Under the pieces are notes generated by a model that was given only the letters and a program-made list of their open reading frames with translations, did no database searches and was not told the DNA's origin. The position numbers and the translations under genes are program-made. From Ricinus communis (Eukaryota; Streptophyta; Magnoliopsida; Malpighiales; Euphorbiaceae): a DNA stretch of 64,000 bases. This document shows, in pieces, positions 49,440 to 61,179 of the stretch (positions are counted from its first letter, which is position 1; each line of letters opens with the position of its first letter). The stretch is taken from NCBI RefSeq assembly GCF_019578655.1, contig NC_063256.1, positions 2,728,001 to 2,792,000 of the forward strand. Direction: 5' to 3'.

Positions 49440-49810
49440 TGCCATCTCGATTGAATTTAATATTATTTTATTTACAAAATATAAATAATCAAAATTAAAA
49501 TAATGTTTTAATATCATAAAATATATTAATTCACCCATCAAAATTTATTATTTAACTATAATTAATTTTATATAAATTTAATTATTTAAAATACTATAAT
49601 TAAAATAAAACAAAAAATTAAAAAAATATCTTAATAATATTAGAATATATTGACTTAACAATTTATTTAAAAAATCTATTTATTTTATTAAAATTAAATT
49701 TAATTATAACTAATTAAAATTACATATAAATTTAATTATATAAATAATAAATTAATTTTCACTGAATTTAAAATATATAAATTTTAAATTTATAAATAAT
49801 CAATTCAATT
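49440..49810. repeat. AT-rich dispersed repeat, copy B
   Basis: Shares the ordered cores of 14150-14620 (TATTTTATTAAAATT, ATAACTAATT, AAAATATATAAATTTT), again as two diverged units. Low complexity limits certainty. Confidence 0.5.
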
Positions 49811-50549
49811 TTTTTTTCAAAAAAAGAAAAAAGGTCATTTCTTTACAAACAACCTTATAAGCTTGTATACAACATCGGAATGTTCAGGTACTTTTGCTTT
49901 TCAGCTATCTCTTTATATATAGTTTTTAGAATTATAAAATACTGATATTAAAAAAAAATATCACCTTTGCACTTTATCTTGTAGAAATGGATTCACCTTT
50001 GTTATTTTATTGTACTGTTTATTCTAAACACTCAAATATTGGTAACATACCGACTACACTTTGATATATCCATGCTAACATGCACTATTATCATATATCA
50101 TTTGTTTCGGTTACTGTTTATTAAATTTATTTTATATGATTTAATTTATATATTTTGATATTAAATAATTGATATATATTTAATTATTTAAAATTAATTT
50201 AATATATAATAGAGAAATATATTCAGACTAAAAAAAAAGAAAAAGTTTTAGAGCAAAATGGGGATGGTCAAGTCTGATACAGTATGCAAAGAAGACCTAA
50301 AAGCTGAGGCTGCGTGTGTGCATAGATAGAAGTACTTGTCATGAAAATATGTCCTAATATTTGCACATTACCATACAACAAACGCATAGAAAAGTCTTTT
50401 AGTTCTCTATAGATTCTTTTAATGGAATGTGGCCGAAAGGGAGCCTCAGTCTGTTGACATCATTTCTGTATTGAACTTTAAAGTACTATTGTACTCATTT
50501 CTCCATTTCTAAATATATATGGTCTCACTCATAAATGTATATTCCTCTT

Positions 50550-50700
50550 TCAGAGTTTTCCAAGCTGTTCAACCAAAGCTTCAGCCCCCTGAGGCTTCTC
50601 TGAGTCTTCGAGCTTCTTCGCGCTAGAATTTCATTTTTGGAAGAAAACTTTGTCTTCGCCCAAGGACAAATCTAAATTCTCCTTAATCTCCTTCTTATAA
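50550..50700 (-). pseudogene. Short coding-like relic, unidentified
   Basis: On the minus strand one frame reads a charged, Lys/Glu-rich segment of about 55 codons (KKLEDSEKPQGAEALVEQ near its end), interrupted by one TGA and ended by another. Base composition is richer in GC than the surroundings. I do not recognise it and no start or splice signals are convincing. It may be a gene fragment or chance. Confidence 0.25.
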
Positions 50701-52826
50701 ATGATAGGACTGAATTACTCATATTCAATGAGTTGTGCAAACATACTGAATACTCATAAAATATATATATATATTTTTTCAAAAAGTTCTTTAATTGTTG
50801 ACATATTAAATCGGGTTGACAGTTTTTAACAATTATATCACTATCACATGGAAAGAAAAGAAAACAAAAAACAAAGGAAAAGACAAATGCAAAGAAATGA
50901 AAATCTGATTTCTTGAGGTAAACCATGAGATGACCAAATGGGTTAGGCAGACAACTGTCGTTTTCTACTTCTCTCTTATTCAAGCAGAATTTAGTGCAAA
51001 TGTCCATTATTTTGCATTATCTATACCCTGCACACTACTATTATAGCTTTTTGCAGAAAGGTTTTACCACTGTTTTCCTCCCTTTTTATTTATTTATGTG
51101 TTTTAATTAGTGTGGCTGTAAATGGACTAGAAGAAAGTGTACTATGTGGCATTTAATGACCTTGTTATTCACACATAAAAAAAAGGAGAGAGGGTATTAT
51201 AGCAATGTCGTATTGAATACAATCGTATTTCAACCAATTGCATATATACAGTATAAGGTTGAAGCATCAAATCAGGGGTCCCTCCAATATTGGCATCAAA
51301 ATGGTTTATCAAAGACTTTATAGGCAATCTAATGAAATCATAACAGAAAAGATTGAATAATGCAATCCACAGACCTATCTGGTTTCTTATCATTCAGATG
51401 ATAAGAGACATTTTCTCTTAATGTGGTCCGAGGGATATTCATTAGTTGTGAACACAAGAACTTACAAAAGAAGGGTCATTATGAAAAGTTAAATAAAAAT
51501 GTTATACATATAATGTGTTATTCGATTAATGCTTGAGATATAAATTTTTATTTTTTTTAATTTTTTTTATCATATTCTTAAGATTATTAACCCAATTAAT
51601 GGATATATCAATTGAAATTGACACTTCAAATACGTATATTTAATTAATTATTAATTAAAATGACATTAAATATTTCATAATTATTTATTTTACATATAAA
51701 AAAAGTTATATTTTACGTGTGTACTTTCTAGATAAAAGGGATATGTCACACCAAAGCGTGAAGTGTGATGGATATTTAGACTTAGAAATTGGGATTTAGA
51801 CAGCTTAATTCAGTGCCATCCGCACTGCATTTAGATGTAATGTATGTACATTTCCAACTTATTTATACAATTTCAATCAAATTATTACAAGGCTGAGGCT
51901 CACAGTGTAATTTTTGTTTGCTGGTTCGTGTGTTTAAGTCTTAATTGTTAATTTCTTTTCAAAATTTATATAAAAAAATTCAAAGAGCTCATATATTTTC
52001 CTATTCAGAATTCAATCATGGCTGGCAACTAAAACTTCCCTGTTTCCCCCCTTGTATCAGGTTATTATTAGCAAGGATGCTTTATATCTTTTTTCTTTTT
52101 TAAAAAAAAAAGAAGAAAACTTATACCACATTACTTTAATACAATTATATCACAGACAATCATCAAAAAAATATAATTAATTCAAAATTTGAGAAGGGAG
52201 ACTTCGAAAATTCAAGCGGCCAAAAGGGTATTTCTTTTTATTTTCTTTTATTCTATGTAAGTTATTGATAATTTTATTATGGATTTTAGTTTATTTAGTC
52301 GTGAAATAAAAACTTTTTTAGAAAGGTTTTTGATAAAACTATTTTTCTTATTCCTTTTTAATTAATAATTAATAATTAACATCATTATTATTATTATTAT
52401 TCTTAAAGCTTTCAATTATTTTTAGAATTACCTGGCCATTAATTGATTGAGTTGTTATTATGGAATGGAACAACGAGAAAAGTTTCATTTGATAAGTTGG
52501 TTTCTATAAATAATAGATATTGATAAGTTGTAACGGTTCTGTTCAATTGGGCTTATCCATTTAATACATTTAAAAGAAGAAAAAAGAATGAATGTCATCT
52601 ATGTATTTTCAAAAGAATGAGTTAGCAATTTGGATACTTAAAAATGTGATTGCTTATTTTAACTATTTTTTTTAAAAATTTAATTATTTAATTAAATATC
52701 TCTATAGTTATATTTATAGTACGATAAACCTTTATTCGTTTCCTCAAGAAAATTAATAGCAGAATTAAAAAGAATTTCATATTGCTAAATTCTACGTTCT
52801 AAAAATGAAAAGAATAGACAAATAGG

Positions 52827-52831
52827 GTTAT
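52827..52831. repeat. Target-site duplication (left), GTTAT
   Basis: GTTAT immediately precedes the 5' LTR and recurs at 57803-57807 immediately after the 3' LTR. Confidence 0.92.
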
Positions 52832-53117
52832 TGTTGGAAAAGGAAGAAAGTCAGAAGGACTTAGAGGCTGCACAAGCTAGGTTGCTTGTGTAGACCTGTC
52901 ATCATAGTCCTTAGGGTAAAAAGGAGCAACCTTTCCTACTTTGCAGGAAAAGTCACTTCAACCTATACCCATAACAGAAAGAGCTGTTAGGCAACCGTTG
53001 GAGTAGTTTTCTCAATACAAAAATCTTGTATATATATCAAACAGTTTCATGTAAAGAACTTAGAATTTTCTCATATATACAAACTACACAACATTCTTCA
53101 TTGTTTCGTTTTCCACA
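52832..53117 (+). repeat. 5' LTR of copia element
   Basis: 286 bp, starts TGTTGG, ends CCACA. A TATA-like TTGTATATATAT occurs near 53026. Same length as the 3' LTR. Confidence 0.96.
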
Positions 53118-53132
53118 TGGTATCAGAGCTGG
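53118..53132 (+). promoter_or_regulatory. Copia primer-binding site (initiator tRNA-Met)
   Basis: TGGTATCAGAGCTGG directly adjoins the 5' LTR end. Confidence 0.93.
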
Positions 53133-53179
53133 TTTAACCAGTGCTCATCACTTACCAAAAATTCCCTTCTCATCCAGCC

Positions 53180-54400
53180 ATGTCACAAAATGACAGGTTA
53201 ACCAACATCATACTCAAAGGAAACTCAAATTATTTCGAATGGTAAAAAACAGTGTTTATTGCCCTCAATGGCAGGAAAAAACTGGGGTACATCACAGGGA
53301 CAAAGCAAAGGCCGAAGCCACAAAGATCAGAAGCACCAACAGAAGAAGAGATCAAAAAATTAGAGGAGTGGCAGACAACAGACCATTTGGTCATGTCAAT
53401 GCTCACAAACACTATGTAGCCTCAAATTTCTCGTCTCTGCATTTTAATGGAACCGTTACGGCCATCAACACAATTTCGCTCATATTTCAGGCTTAAACAA
53501 GAGTTATCTCAAATCAATCAAGGAACAAAAAATTCCTCTCAATATGCAACAGAGATACTTACAAGGTGGGAAGAGTTGCAGAATTACCTTCCGCCTTCAA
53601 ACGACCCAGATGAAATTCAAAAAAGATCAGAACAGGATCTTGTGTATACTTACCTTGGAGGTCTGGAATCAAGCTATGAAAGCTTGATATCCCAGATCCT
53701 CCTCGCGTCTGACCTCCCTAAAATCGAAGAAGTAATTGCTAGTGTCCAACGTGAAGAAACACGAAGAAATACCATGAACCCTCCTTCGAATCTCAGTGAC
53801 AACCACGCCTACGCCTCCCGAAGAGACTTGTCCCGACAACGAGGAGGACCTGGCATCATCGCTCGGTGTGACCACTGACAAAGGCAGGGTCACTCCCGCG
53901 ACGGATGTTGGTTTCTCTACCCGCACATGAGACCAGCTCGAAGGGGAGGAGAAGGCGTTGGCGCAGGCAGCTTAAGGCGAGGAGGGATAGAAGAAAAGAG
54001 AGGAGGAACCCGAAGCTTTCATGCCGAAAGTGAGTGCCAAAAAAATGAGAGGCTAGGGTTAAGAAAAGAGGGAAAAGAAGAAATTTATATGGGGTCCGAA
54101 TGGCTCTCCACCCGACCCGACCCGACCCAGCAGCATGATGACCCGACCCGGAAGGAGACCGGCCCGACTGGCTTCCAAGCCCATTCCACTGGGCTCGACC
54201 CATCTCAGTTGGGACAAACGGGCCGAAAGGCCCAGCAGCATAGTCCGGCCCACATCACAGCCCAAGCCCAGCAGCTCAACCAAGCCCACATAGCAAAAAT
54301 TCTGGCCCAACTTCAAGCCTTGGTTCAGCAACCCCATGGGTTCGGGTCTTTCCAGCCCGATGGGACAGGTTCGGTTCACACCATTTTAAATTCAGTTCAA
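53180..54400 (+). pseudogene. Copia gag region (UBN2 type), broken by in-frame stops
   Basis: From the ATG at 53180. The frame shows a typical copia gag opening (LKGNSNYFEW), a UBN2-like helical region (residues equivalent to about 90-190), and a zinc-knuckle-like CX2CX4HX4C pattern at about 53867-53906 whose second Cys position is occupied by the TGA at 53876. Stops also at 53243 and 53417. A GC-rich, Pro/Gln/His-rich linker (54090-54380) precedes the protease. Confidence 0.85.
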
Positions 54401-57400
54401 AAAAATACAAAATCCTGTCAACAAGCCTGGATTATTGACTCTGGAGCAACAGATCACATGACTTGGGATCCCACAAAATTACACAAAATTAATTCTATCC
54501 GGGATCCCCAGCATGTGACAGTTGCTAATGGAAACAAAGTCAAAATTCAAGGATATGGCACCACTAATTTATTTAATTTTAATCTTACAGATATTTTGTT
54601 CTTGCCTGATTTTAGATCTAACCTTTTATCTGTTGGCAAAATAACTCATGACTTAAACTGTAACGTTATCTTCTCACCATCTTCAGTTATATTTCAGGAT
54701 CGAGCTTCTGGGAAGACGATTGGTGAAGGACACCTAGAAAATGGCCTTTATTATCTTCATAATCCTCCCAAGAAATGTTTTGTTTCAACCAATTCCACCC
54801 AAGGCATGCTAATGCATCAAAGATTTGGGCATCCTTCCGACAATGTTTTAAATAAACTATTTTGTTACAATTTGAACTCTAGTAATTGTGATGTGTGTAA
54901 ATTCTCTAAACACTCTCGATTACCTTTTTCTCAATCATCTAGCATGTCTGAAAATGTTTTCGATCTAATACATTCAGATGTTTGAGGACCTGCCCCCGTT
55001 ACTGCATACAACCATTTTAGATACTTTGTCACCTTTATCGATGATTACTCTCGCACCACCTGGATCTATTTATTAAAAGAAAAAAAAAAAATTTCACGCT
55101 TCCAACAATTTTTTAATTTCATCAAAACTCAGTATAATGCAAAATTAAAAATCTTTCGCTCCGACAATGGTACAAAATACATAAATCAAAACTTCTCCAC
55201 TTTTTTTAAACAACATGGAATTTTACATCAAACCACTTGTATTAATACTCCCGAACAAAATGGTGTTTCTGAATGTAAAAATAGACATCTTCTCAATGTC
55301 ACTCGTACTCTCCTTTTTCAAAATAACGTCCCCTCTAAATTTTGGTCGGATGCCCTCTTAACCGCCGCTTATCTCATCAATCGTTTACCCTCTGTCATAT
55401 TAAAAAATATGAGCCCCTTAGAGATCGTCAAAGGTCGAAAAATAGACTTTGGCCACCTTAGGATTTTTGGCTGTACCTGCTATGTGCATGTCAAATGCCA
55501 ATATAAACTCGATAAAAGTTCTGTCAAAACTCTCTTCTTAGGATATTCCTCCACTCAAAAAGGGTACAAATGTTATGATTCCTTGACTCACAAAACCTAT
55601 GTTTCTCGTGACGTCACCTTTATCGAGACTAATCCCTACTTCACCAGTCCCATCAGTGTTGATTTCACTCATGAACCCTGTCAGTCTTTATTTCCGCTTA
55701 ACTCTGATTTACCTCTTAGCAGCTCTGATCAAGATCATCAGTTTCAGGGGGAGTCCCCTCCTGTCTCAAGACTGCTTCCTGCAGGGGGAGAAACTCAACC
55801 TCAAGAAGACGAAGAAATTGCCTTGAGAAGATCCACTCGTCAATCCAGACCGCTTGTAAAATTTAGAGACTATGTGTCTCATACGGTAACATATCCAATT
55901 CAGAAGTTCATTTCCTATAATGTCTTATCTAACCAATATTGCAACTATCTTTGTCAGATTTCAAACCACACTGAACCCACTAATTTCTACGAGGCCAACA
56001 TCGACCCTAAATGGTGTAAGGCTATGGAAGAAGAACTCCTTGCCCTAGAAAAAAATGATACCTGGAGTATTGTTCCTCTCCCTCACAATAAAAAACCTGT
56101 GGGATGCAAATGGATATACAAGATCAAGTATAATAGTGATGGAACCATTGACAGATACAAGGCCAGACTCATAGCCCGAGGCTTCACTCAAACCTATGGA
56201 GTGGACTATCAAGAGACATTTGCCCCAGTGGCCAAAATGAATACAGTAAGAATCCTTCTCTCAATAGCAACAAATCATGGATGAAATCCATTCCAAATGG
56301 ATGTCAAGAATGCATTCCTACAAGGCAACTTAGATGAGGAAGTTTACATGAGTCTTCCTCCTAGACACAAGTCAACTGCAGACACTACCCGGGTATGTAA
56401 GCTAAAGAAGGCTATCTATGGCCTAAAACAGTCCCCGAGAGCATGGTATGCCAAACTTAGTCGTTTTCTATTAAGCATTAACTTCAGTAAGTGTGAATCT
56501 GATTCTTATATGTTTGTGAAAAACACTCACAATCACATTATTGTTATTTTGGTGTATGTTGATGATATCATAATAACAGGAAATGATAATTAAGGGATAG
56601 AAAATGTCAAACAAAGTCTAAACAGAGAATTCGACATCAAAGATCTTGGTCAACTGTCATACTTCTTAGGCATAGAAATGGCAAAATCCAGCAAAGGGTT
56701 ATTCCTATCTCAAAGGAAATATACCCTTGATCTTTTGAAAGAAACTGGAAAAATAAGTGCTAAACATGCTACCACTCCTATGGAAACTAAAATTAAACTT
56801 AATTTAGAAAATGGAGAACCCTTAACAAACATAGGGCATTATCAGCGCTTAGTAGGAAAACTTATTTATCTTACTGTCACTAGGCCTGACATTTCTTTTG
56901 CAGTTAGTATAGTGAGCCAATTCATGCATGCTCCTCGCACTAGCCACCTAGAAGCTATAGATCGGATTCTCAGATATCTCAAAGGAACTCCCGGGCAAGG
57001 AATCTGGATGAAGAAGAATAATACTTCTAATATAGTTGGTTTCTCTGATGCAGATTGGGCTGGAAGCTGTGACAGAAAGTCTACAACAGGATACTGTGTC
57101 TTTGTAGGAGGTAACTTGGTAACTTGAAAAAGTAAAAAACAAAGCGTAGTGGCCAGATCAAGCGCTGAAGCTGAATATCGTGCAATGGCATCTACTGCAA
57201 GCGAACTTATTTAGGTCAAACAAGTCCTCAGAGATATGAAAATTGAAAGTAAAAAACCAATGAAAATGCACTGCGATAACCAAGCTGCTCGACACATAGC
57301 ATCAAATCCAGTATTCCACGAACGTACTAAACATATTGAAGTTGACTGTCACTTCATCAGGGAAAAGGTTCAAAAAGGAGAAATTGAGACTCCTTATGTC

Positions 57401-57565
57401 AGAAGTCAAGATCAACTGGCAGACATATTCACTAAGGCTCTGGACAAGCAAAATCACCATTTAATCCTCAACAAGATAGGTTCAATCAACTTATTCGAAC
57501 CCACCTTGAGGGGGAGTGTTGGAAAAGGAAGAAAGTCAGAAGGACTCAGAGGCTACACAAGCTAG
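54401..57565 (+). pseudogene. Copia pol region: protease, integrase, reverse transcriptase, RNase H
   Basis: Same frame as gag. Protease DSGATDHM begins at 54437. The integrase zinc-binding region (HQRFGH, CDVC) is followed by the catalytic core with FIDDYSRT, FRSDNGTKY and NGVSECKNR. Reverse transcriptase has WIYKIKYNSDG and the catalytic YVDD at 56555-56566. RNase H has FSDADWAG and the end DQLADIFTKAL. Stops at 54983, 56282, 57125 and 57212 fall at conserved Trp positions; one more is at 56591. The frame reads about 16 codons into the 3' LTR before a natural stop. Confidence 0.92.
57507..57516 (+). promoter_or_regulatory. Copia polypurine tract
   Basis: TGAGGGGGAG immediately before the 3' LTR, the plus-strand priming site. 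Confidence 0.88.
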
Positions 57566-57802
57566 GTTGCTTGTGCAGACCTATCATCATAGTCCTTAGG
57601 GTAAAAAGGAGCAACCTTTCCTACTTTGCAGGAAAGGTCACTTCAACCCATACCCATAACAAAAAGAGCTGTTAGGCAACCGTTGGAGTAGTTTTCTCAA
57701 TACAAAAATCTTGTATATATATCAAACAGTTTCATGTAAAGAACTTAGAATTTTCTCATATATACAAACTACACAACATTTTTCATTGTTTCGTTTTCCA
57801 CA
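57517..57802 (+). repeat. 3' LTR of copia element
   Basis: 286 bp, TG...CA, differing from the 5' LTR at eight sites by eye, all transitions (about 97% identity). Confidence 0.96.
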
Positions 57803-57807
57803 GTTAT
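57803..57807. repeat. Target-site duplication (right), GTTAT
   Basis: Matches 52827-52831. Confidence 0.92.
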
Positions 57808-60800
57808 TGAATTCAAGTTAATCAGTTTAGTCATATTTTTTCTTGTCATATTATTATCATCAACTCTTTTATCAGTTGAAATAATAATAAGTTTTGATAG
57901 TTAATAGGCAATCCTTTATTCACTATATGTTCACTTGATCGGTTTCATAGAGTAGCAAATTTACCTGTCAGTCGGCAACACCGTCTTCGACGGCAACAGT
58001 ACTTCTGCTGTCGATGTTGACGACTTCTCTCTTCCGGTTGGAGAAACCTAGCTCCTCCATGGTACACTTTTTTCACAAAACATATAGCCTAGCCGAAAAT
58101 AAAAACAATTTGTTTCAATTTTGATTTCTCTTTTCCTTAAAGTCTTGCTGTTTTGTAGTGAATTTGTCCAGCTAGATGCCATGTTAGCAATAACACATGG
58201 CAAAAATTTGAAAGAAAATTGATTTACAGTGCAATAAATTATTAAATTTTTAAGCATAGAATATAATTGAAAAAAGGGTCTAAAATTGGTATTAACATAG
58301 GCAATTTACTGCAAGAATTTCTCTTTTCCATCCTTTAGCCTCAGAAATATAATAAAACCTCCCCAGGATTACATAATTTGGAAAAATCTATAAGTAGACT
58401 TGGCTCTTAGCAAATCAGCCTTCACTCAACATCTATAATGGTATCCTAGGGATGGGCGTCCAAATATTTATGGTCTCTTGGAAATCATAGGCCAAAGTGA
58501 CATTTCAGATAAAGACCAACGACTTTCTTTCCCATCACCACCTTTGAATTGGGTTTTTCTTTTTTTCTTTTTTTGCATTAAAGAAACAGAGAACCCAAAT
58601 AATTAGTCTTGAAGAAAAGAACTAAACCTAAGGGACTGCAAAAGATTAAACATTACAAAATGAGAAAAAAAAAATTGCCATGTTAAGGTACAGCACAAGA
58701 GAAATTATTGTACTAGTTAGAAGAAATTGAAACTGTTTCTTGAAATGGAAAATGGTTCATCCCCTAACACACTTGGATTCAAATGAATATGGAAGGGAAA
58801 GAGTGAAAGACCAAAAAGAATGATATAATTTAGGACAGACACACACATATATATTTATAAAAATGAATATGATGAAGGTGTTTGATTCTGAACCACAAAT
58901 GGAGGGGTTTTTGGGTACAAGCAGAGAACTGAAGTCTTCAATAAGGAAATGAAAGCACTTAAAGAACAAGTGAGACTTTAGGGTTTTATGCTCTCATTAT
59001 CATTGATCACTCAGTCTCAAAATGGTACAATACACCACCTTTTCTATTTCATAGTTATCGGTTTGTTTGAAAGCAACCCAGGAACAACCCCTGTTCTCCA
59101 TATCATGTGGTCCTCCTAAATTATGCCAGTCCAAAAAAGGCCAGTGAGTCTCACCTAGCTAGAGAGAGAGAAGCAAGGAAATAAAGACTAGATCTTTTAG
59201 ATAAGTGGAGAAAACGGCATGTATAAATGGAAAGGAGAAACAATATATATGTGTATATATAAATGTGAAGGGAGAGGATAAATAGGTGTATATTATTATT
59301 ATCAATTGTGGACAGGACTATTTGCCATATTTATAAATATGAATGAGTATATAGAGTTTAAATTGAAGCTATGGCGAGCGGTGATTGGCTAGGGTTTTTG
59401 GAAAAGGCCTTGTAGGTCGCAGTAGATAGTACAAGCACCCAGCACACACAGCCACAGCCACAGGACCAGCACCACCACCACCAGCAACCCTTTCTTGACA
59501 TTGTTCTCTTTTTCTCTTATATCTAATGTAAGTATGTTTCTGTATGTTTATGATAGAGAGAGAGAGAGATAGAGATAGAGAGAGTGAGAGGGAGTTCTTT
59601 TCTTTTTCTTTTCTTTTTTTTCTTTTTGGGTTACAAGAAAGAAAGCTTTTTAGCTCCCAAAGAAAAGGTAAAACGATAAGCACGCATGGGTTACCCAACA
59701 GCATTCTCTCTCTCTCTCTCTCACTTCTTGATAGAAAGGCATATGAGTGGAAGAGAGAGTGAAGTAGAAATGGATTTTTCTCTTTTAAGTGAAAGGGACA
59801 TTTAGACACATACACAGTCAAAGCAGTAAATGGCTTCTCTTCATGACAGAGAGAGAGACCTTGCAGATATATGCCCTCATTTTAGTGAAATAATTGTCCT
59901 TCTTTCTAGGGTTAGACACAGCCACGGGGAGGTGATCTAATAATACTAATATTATTTTTATTTTTATTTTTACTTTTAATTATTTTGTGAGTCTTCACAT
60001 AATTACTCACGGACCAACCTGTCATTTAACCAACCCTAACCCACAATCCCCCCAAATCTTGATTATGGAGTTCATGCAACTTCCTTATGCTGCTCGTCCT
60101 TCTTCTATATCCCAATGCTCCACTCCCATATTTTGCTTTCTCTTTCTTTCTTTCCCTTTCATGTCTTTTTTTTTTCTTTTTATATATTATCTAAATTCTA
60201 ACTAATTTATAATATATTATTTGCTGGTGATAAATTACATTCTAAATTTTCTTTAAGATAACTGCATATTTAAAATTCTTCATAATTAAACTATAATTTT
60301 TCATAAAGCCAACTAATTTTAAATTAGCATAAAAAGAAAGAAATAATAATTAAGAGTTATTAATCTATATATTTCTATACTGTAAAAATTTTAAATTCGG
60401 AATAAATGGGAAATTATTAATAAAATGAATAAAATATAAAAAGAAAAAAAGAAAAAGAAAAAGAAAAAGAAAGAAGAAAGAAGAATCGTAAGTAAGTTAT
60501 AGGCATCTCTTTGTCTCCAATAAATTCCCTTCTTGGGTGCCTTAACTCCCACCCATCATTATTCAAAATTCCTTTTCTCTCTCTTTCTCTCACTCTCTCT
60601 TTCTGCTGTCTTACAGCCCCCATGGACATATGGTACTTGTGCTGTGCTGTCTTTCTCAACCTCTAGTCCTTACTTTGGGGAAGGTAAAATGGACTTTCTT
60701 TGTCTCTCTCTTTCACCCACTCACACACACACTTGTACAACCTCAGCACGATCACCTAAACATTATGCATACAATTATATACTGTATTTGTAGTTTCTTG

Positions 60801-61179
60801 ATACATCAACAAGAAAGCAAGCATATATATGTCTTTCTCAATCTATATAGCTGCTCTTGACCAAAGGTTGGCTGTAAAACAAATGGCTGTCTTTCTCAGT
60901 AACTGGGTTTTCGTTATACTTGCAGACATGTTTACGATGATAGTTATCAATTGAAAAAGATCGATGGAATGGCTATATTAGCTAAATAGAGCTAATTGTA
61001 ATAATACCGATGGTGCATATGTCTTTCTCAAGCTCCAGTTCCCGCTCTTCAGTACTTGGCTAATACAAAAGGGTTAGCTTTTTTTATTTTTACTTTTTTT
61101 TTTTAAAATTTTTAAATCCTTGAATACATATGTTTGTCCAGAAGCAGTGTGCAAAGTTCAACCAAAAGACATAGCCCAA
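57808..61179. other. Intergenic region upstream of the TCP gene
   Basis: Probable regulatory region of the TCP gene. It holds a short GC-rich block (57965-58060), GA/CT microsatellites (about 59551-59592, 59706-59722, 60575-60603), A/G-rich and AT-rich stretches, and no gene with family support. Several low-complexity open frames on both strands come from the GA/CT tracts. Confidence 0.6.
59551..59722. repeat. GA/CT microsatellite cluster upstream of the TCP gene
   Basis: GA-rich run at 59551-59592 and CT run at 59706-59722, separated by T/C-rich sequence; another CT-rich run lies at 60575-60603. Confidence 0.85.

Larger units (their letters stand above)
49210..52831. other. Intergenic region between MSH2 and the copia element
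   Basis: The MSH2 promoter/leader lies next to 49209. An AT-rich dispersed repeat occupies about 49440-49810. A short coding-like relic on the minus strand lies at about 50550-50700. The rest is AT-rich with T/A runs and a short TTA run near 52386. No gene recognised. Confidence 0.65.
52832..57802 (+). mobile_element. Ty1-copia LTR retrotransposon, full length, non-autonomous by point mutation
   Basis: 4,971-bp element with 286-bp LTRs (52832-53117 and 57517-57802), TG...CA ends, a GTTAT target duplication, a tRNA-Met primer site directly after the 5' LTR, and a purine tract directly before the 3' LTR. Internal order is gag, protease, integrase, reverse transcriptase, RNase H, which defines copia. 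The coding strand stays in one frame from 53180 to 57565 with no frameshift. It is closed by stops at 53243, 53417, 53876, 54983, 56282, 56591, 57125 and 57212. LTRs differ at eight sites by eye, all transitions, suggesting an insertion of the order of one million years at usual plant rates. Confidence 0.97.

Noticed and set aside
51890..51960. Possible second tRNA-like B box (GTTCGTGTGTTTAAGTC)
   Set aside because: The match is weak, no A box lies at the right distance, and no tRNA fold could be drawn.
54059..54379. A 106-codon antisense frame in the copia element
   Set aside because: It mirrors the GC-rich linker of the sense polyprotein; GC-rich DNA leaves the antisense frame open by chance.
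59369..59821. A 150-codon minus-strand frame upstream of the TCP gene
   Set aside because: It is built largely from GA/CT microsatellite sequence (Ser-Leu and Arg-Glu runs) and lacks any family signature.
61120..61179. An N-terminal extension of the TCP protein from 61120
   Set aside because: The first codon there is TTG, not ATG. The first in-frame ATG is at 61180, and MFQSSNNG resembles the usual BRC1-type start.
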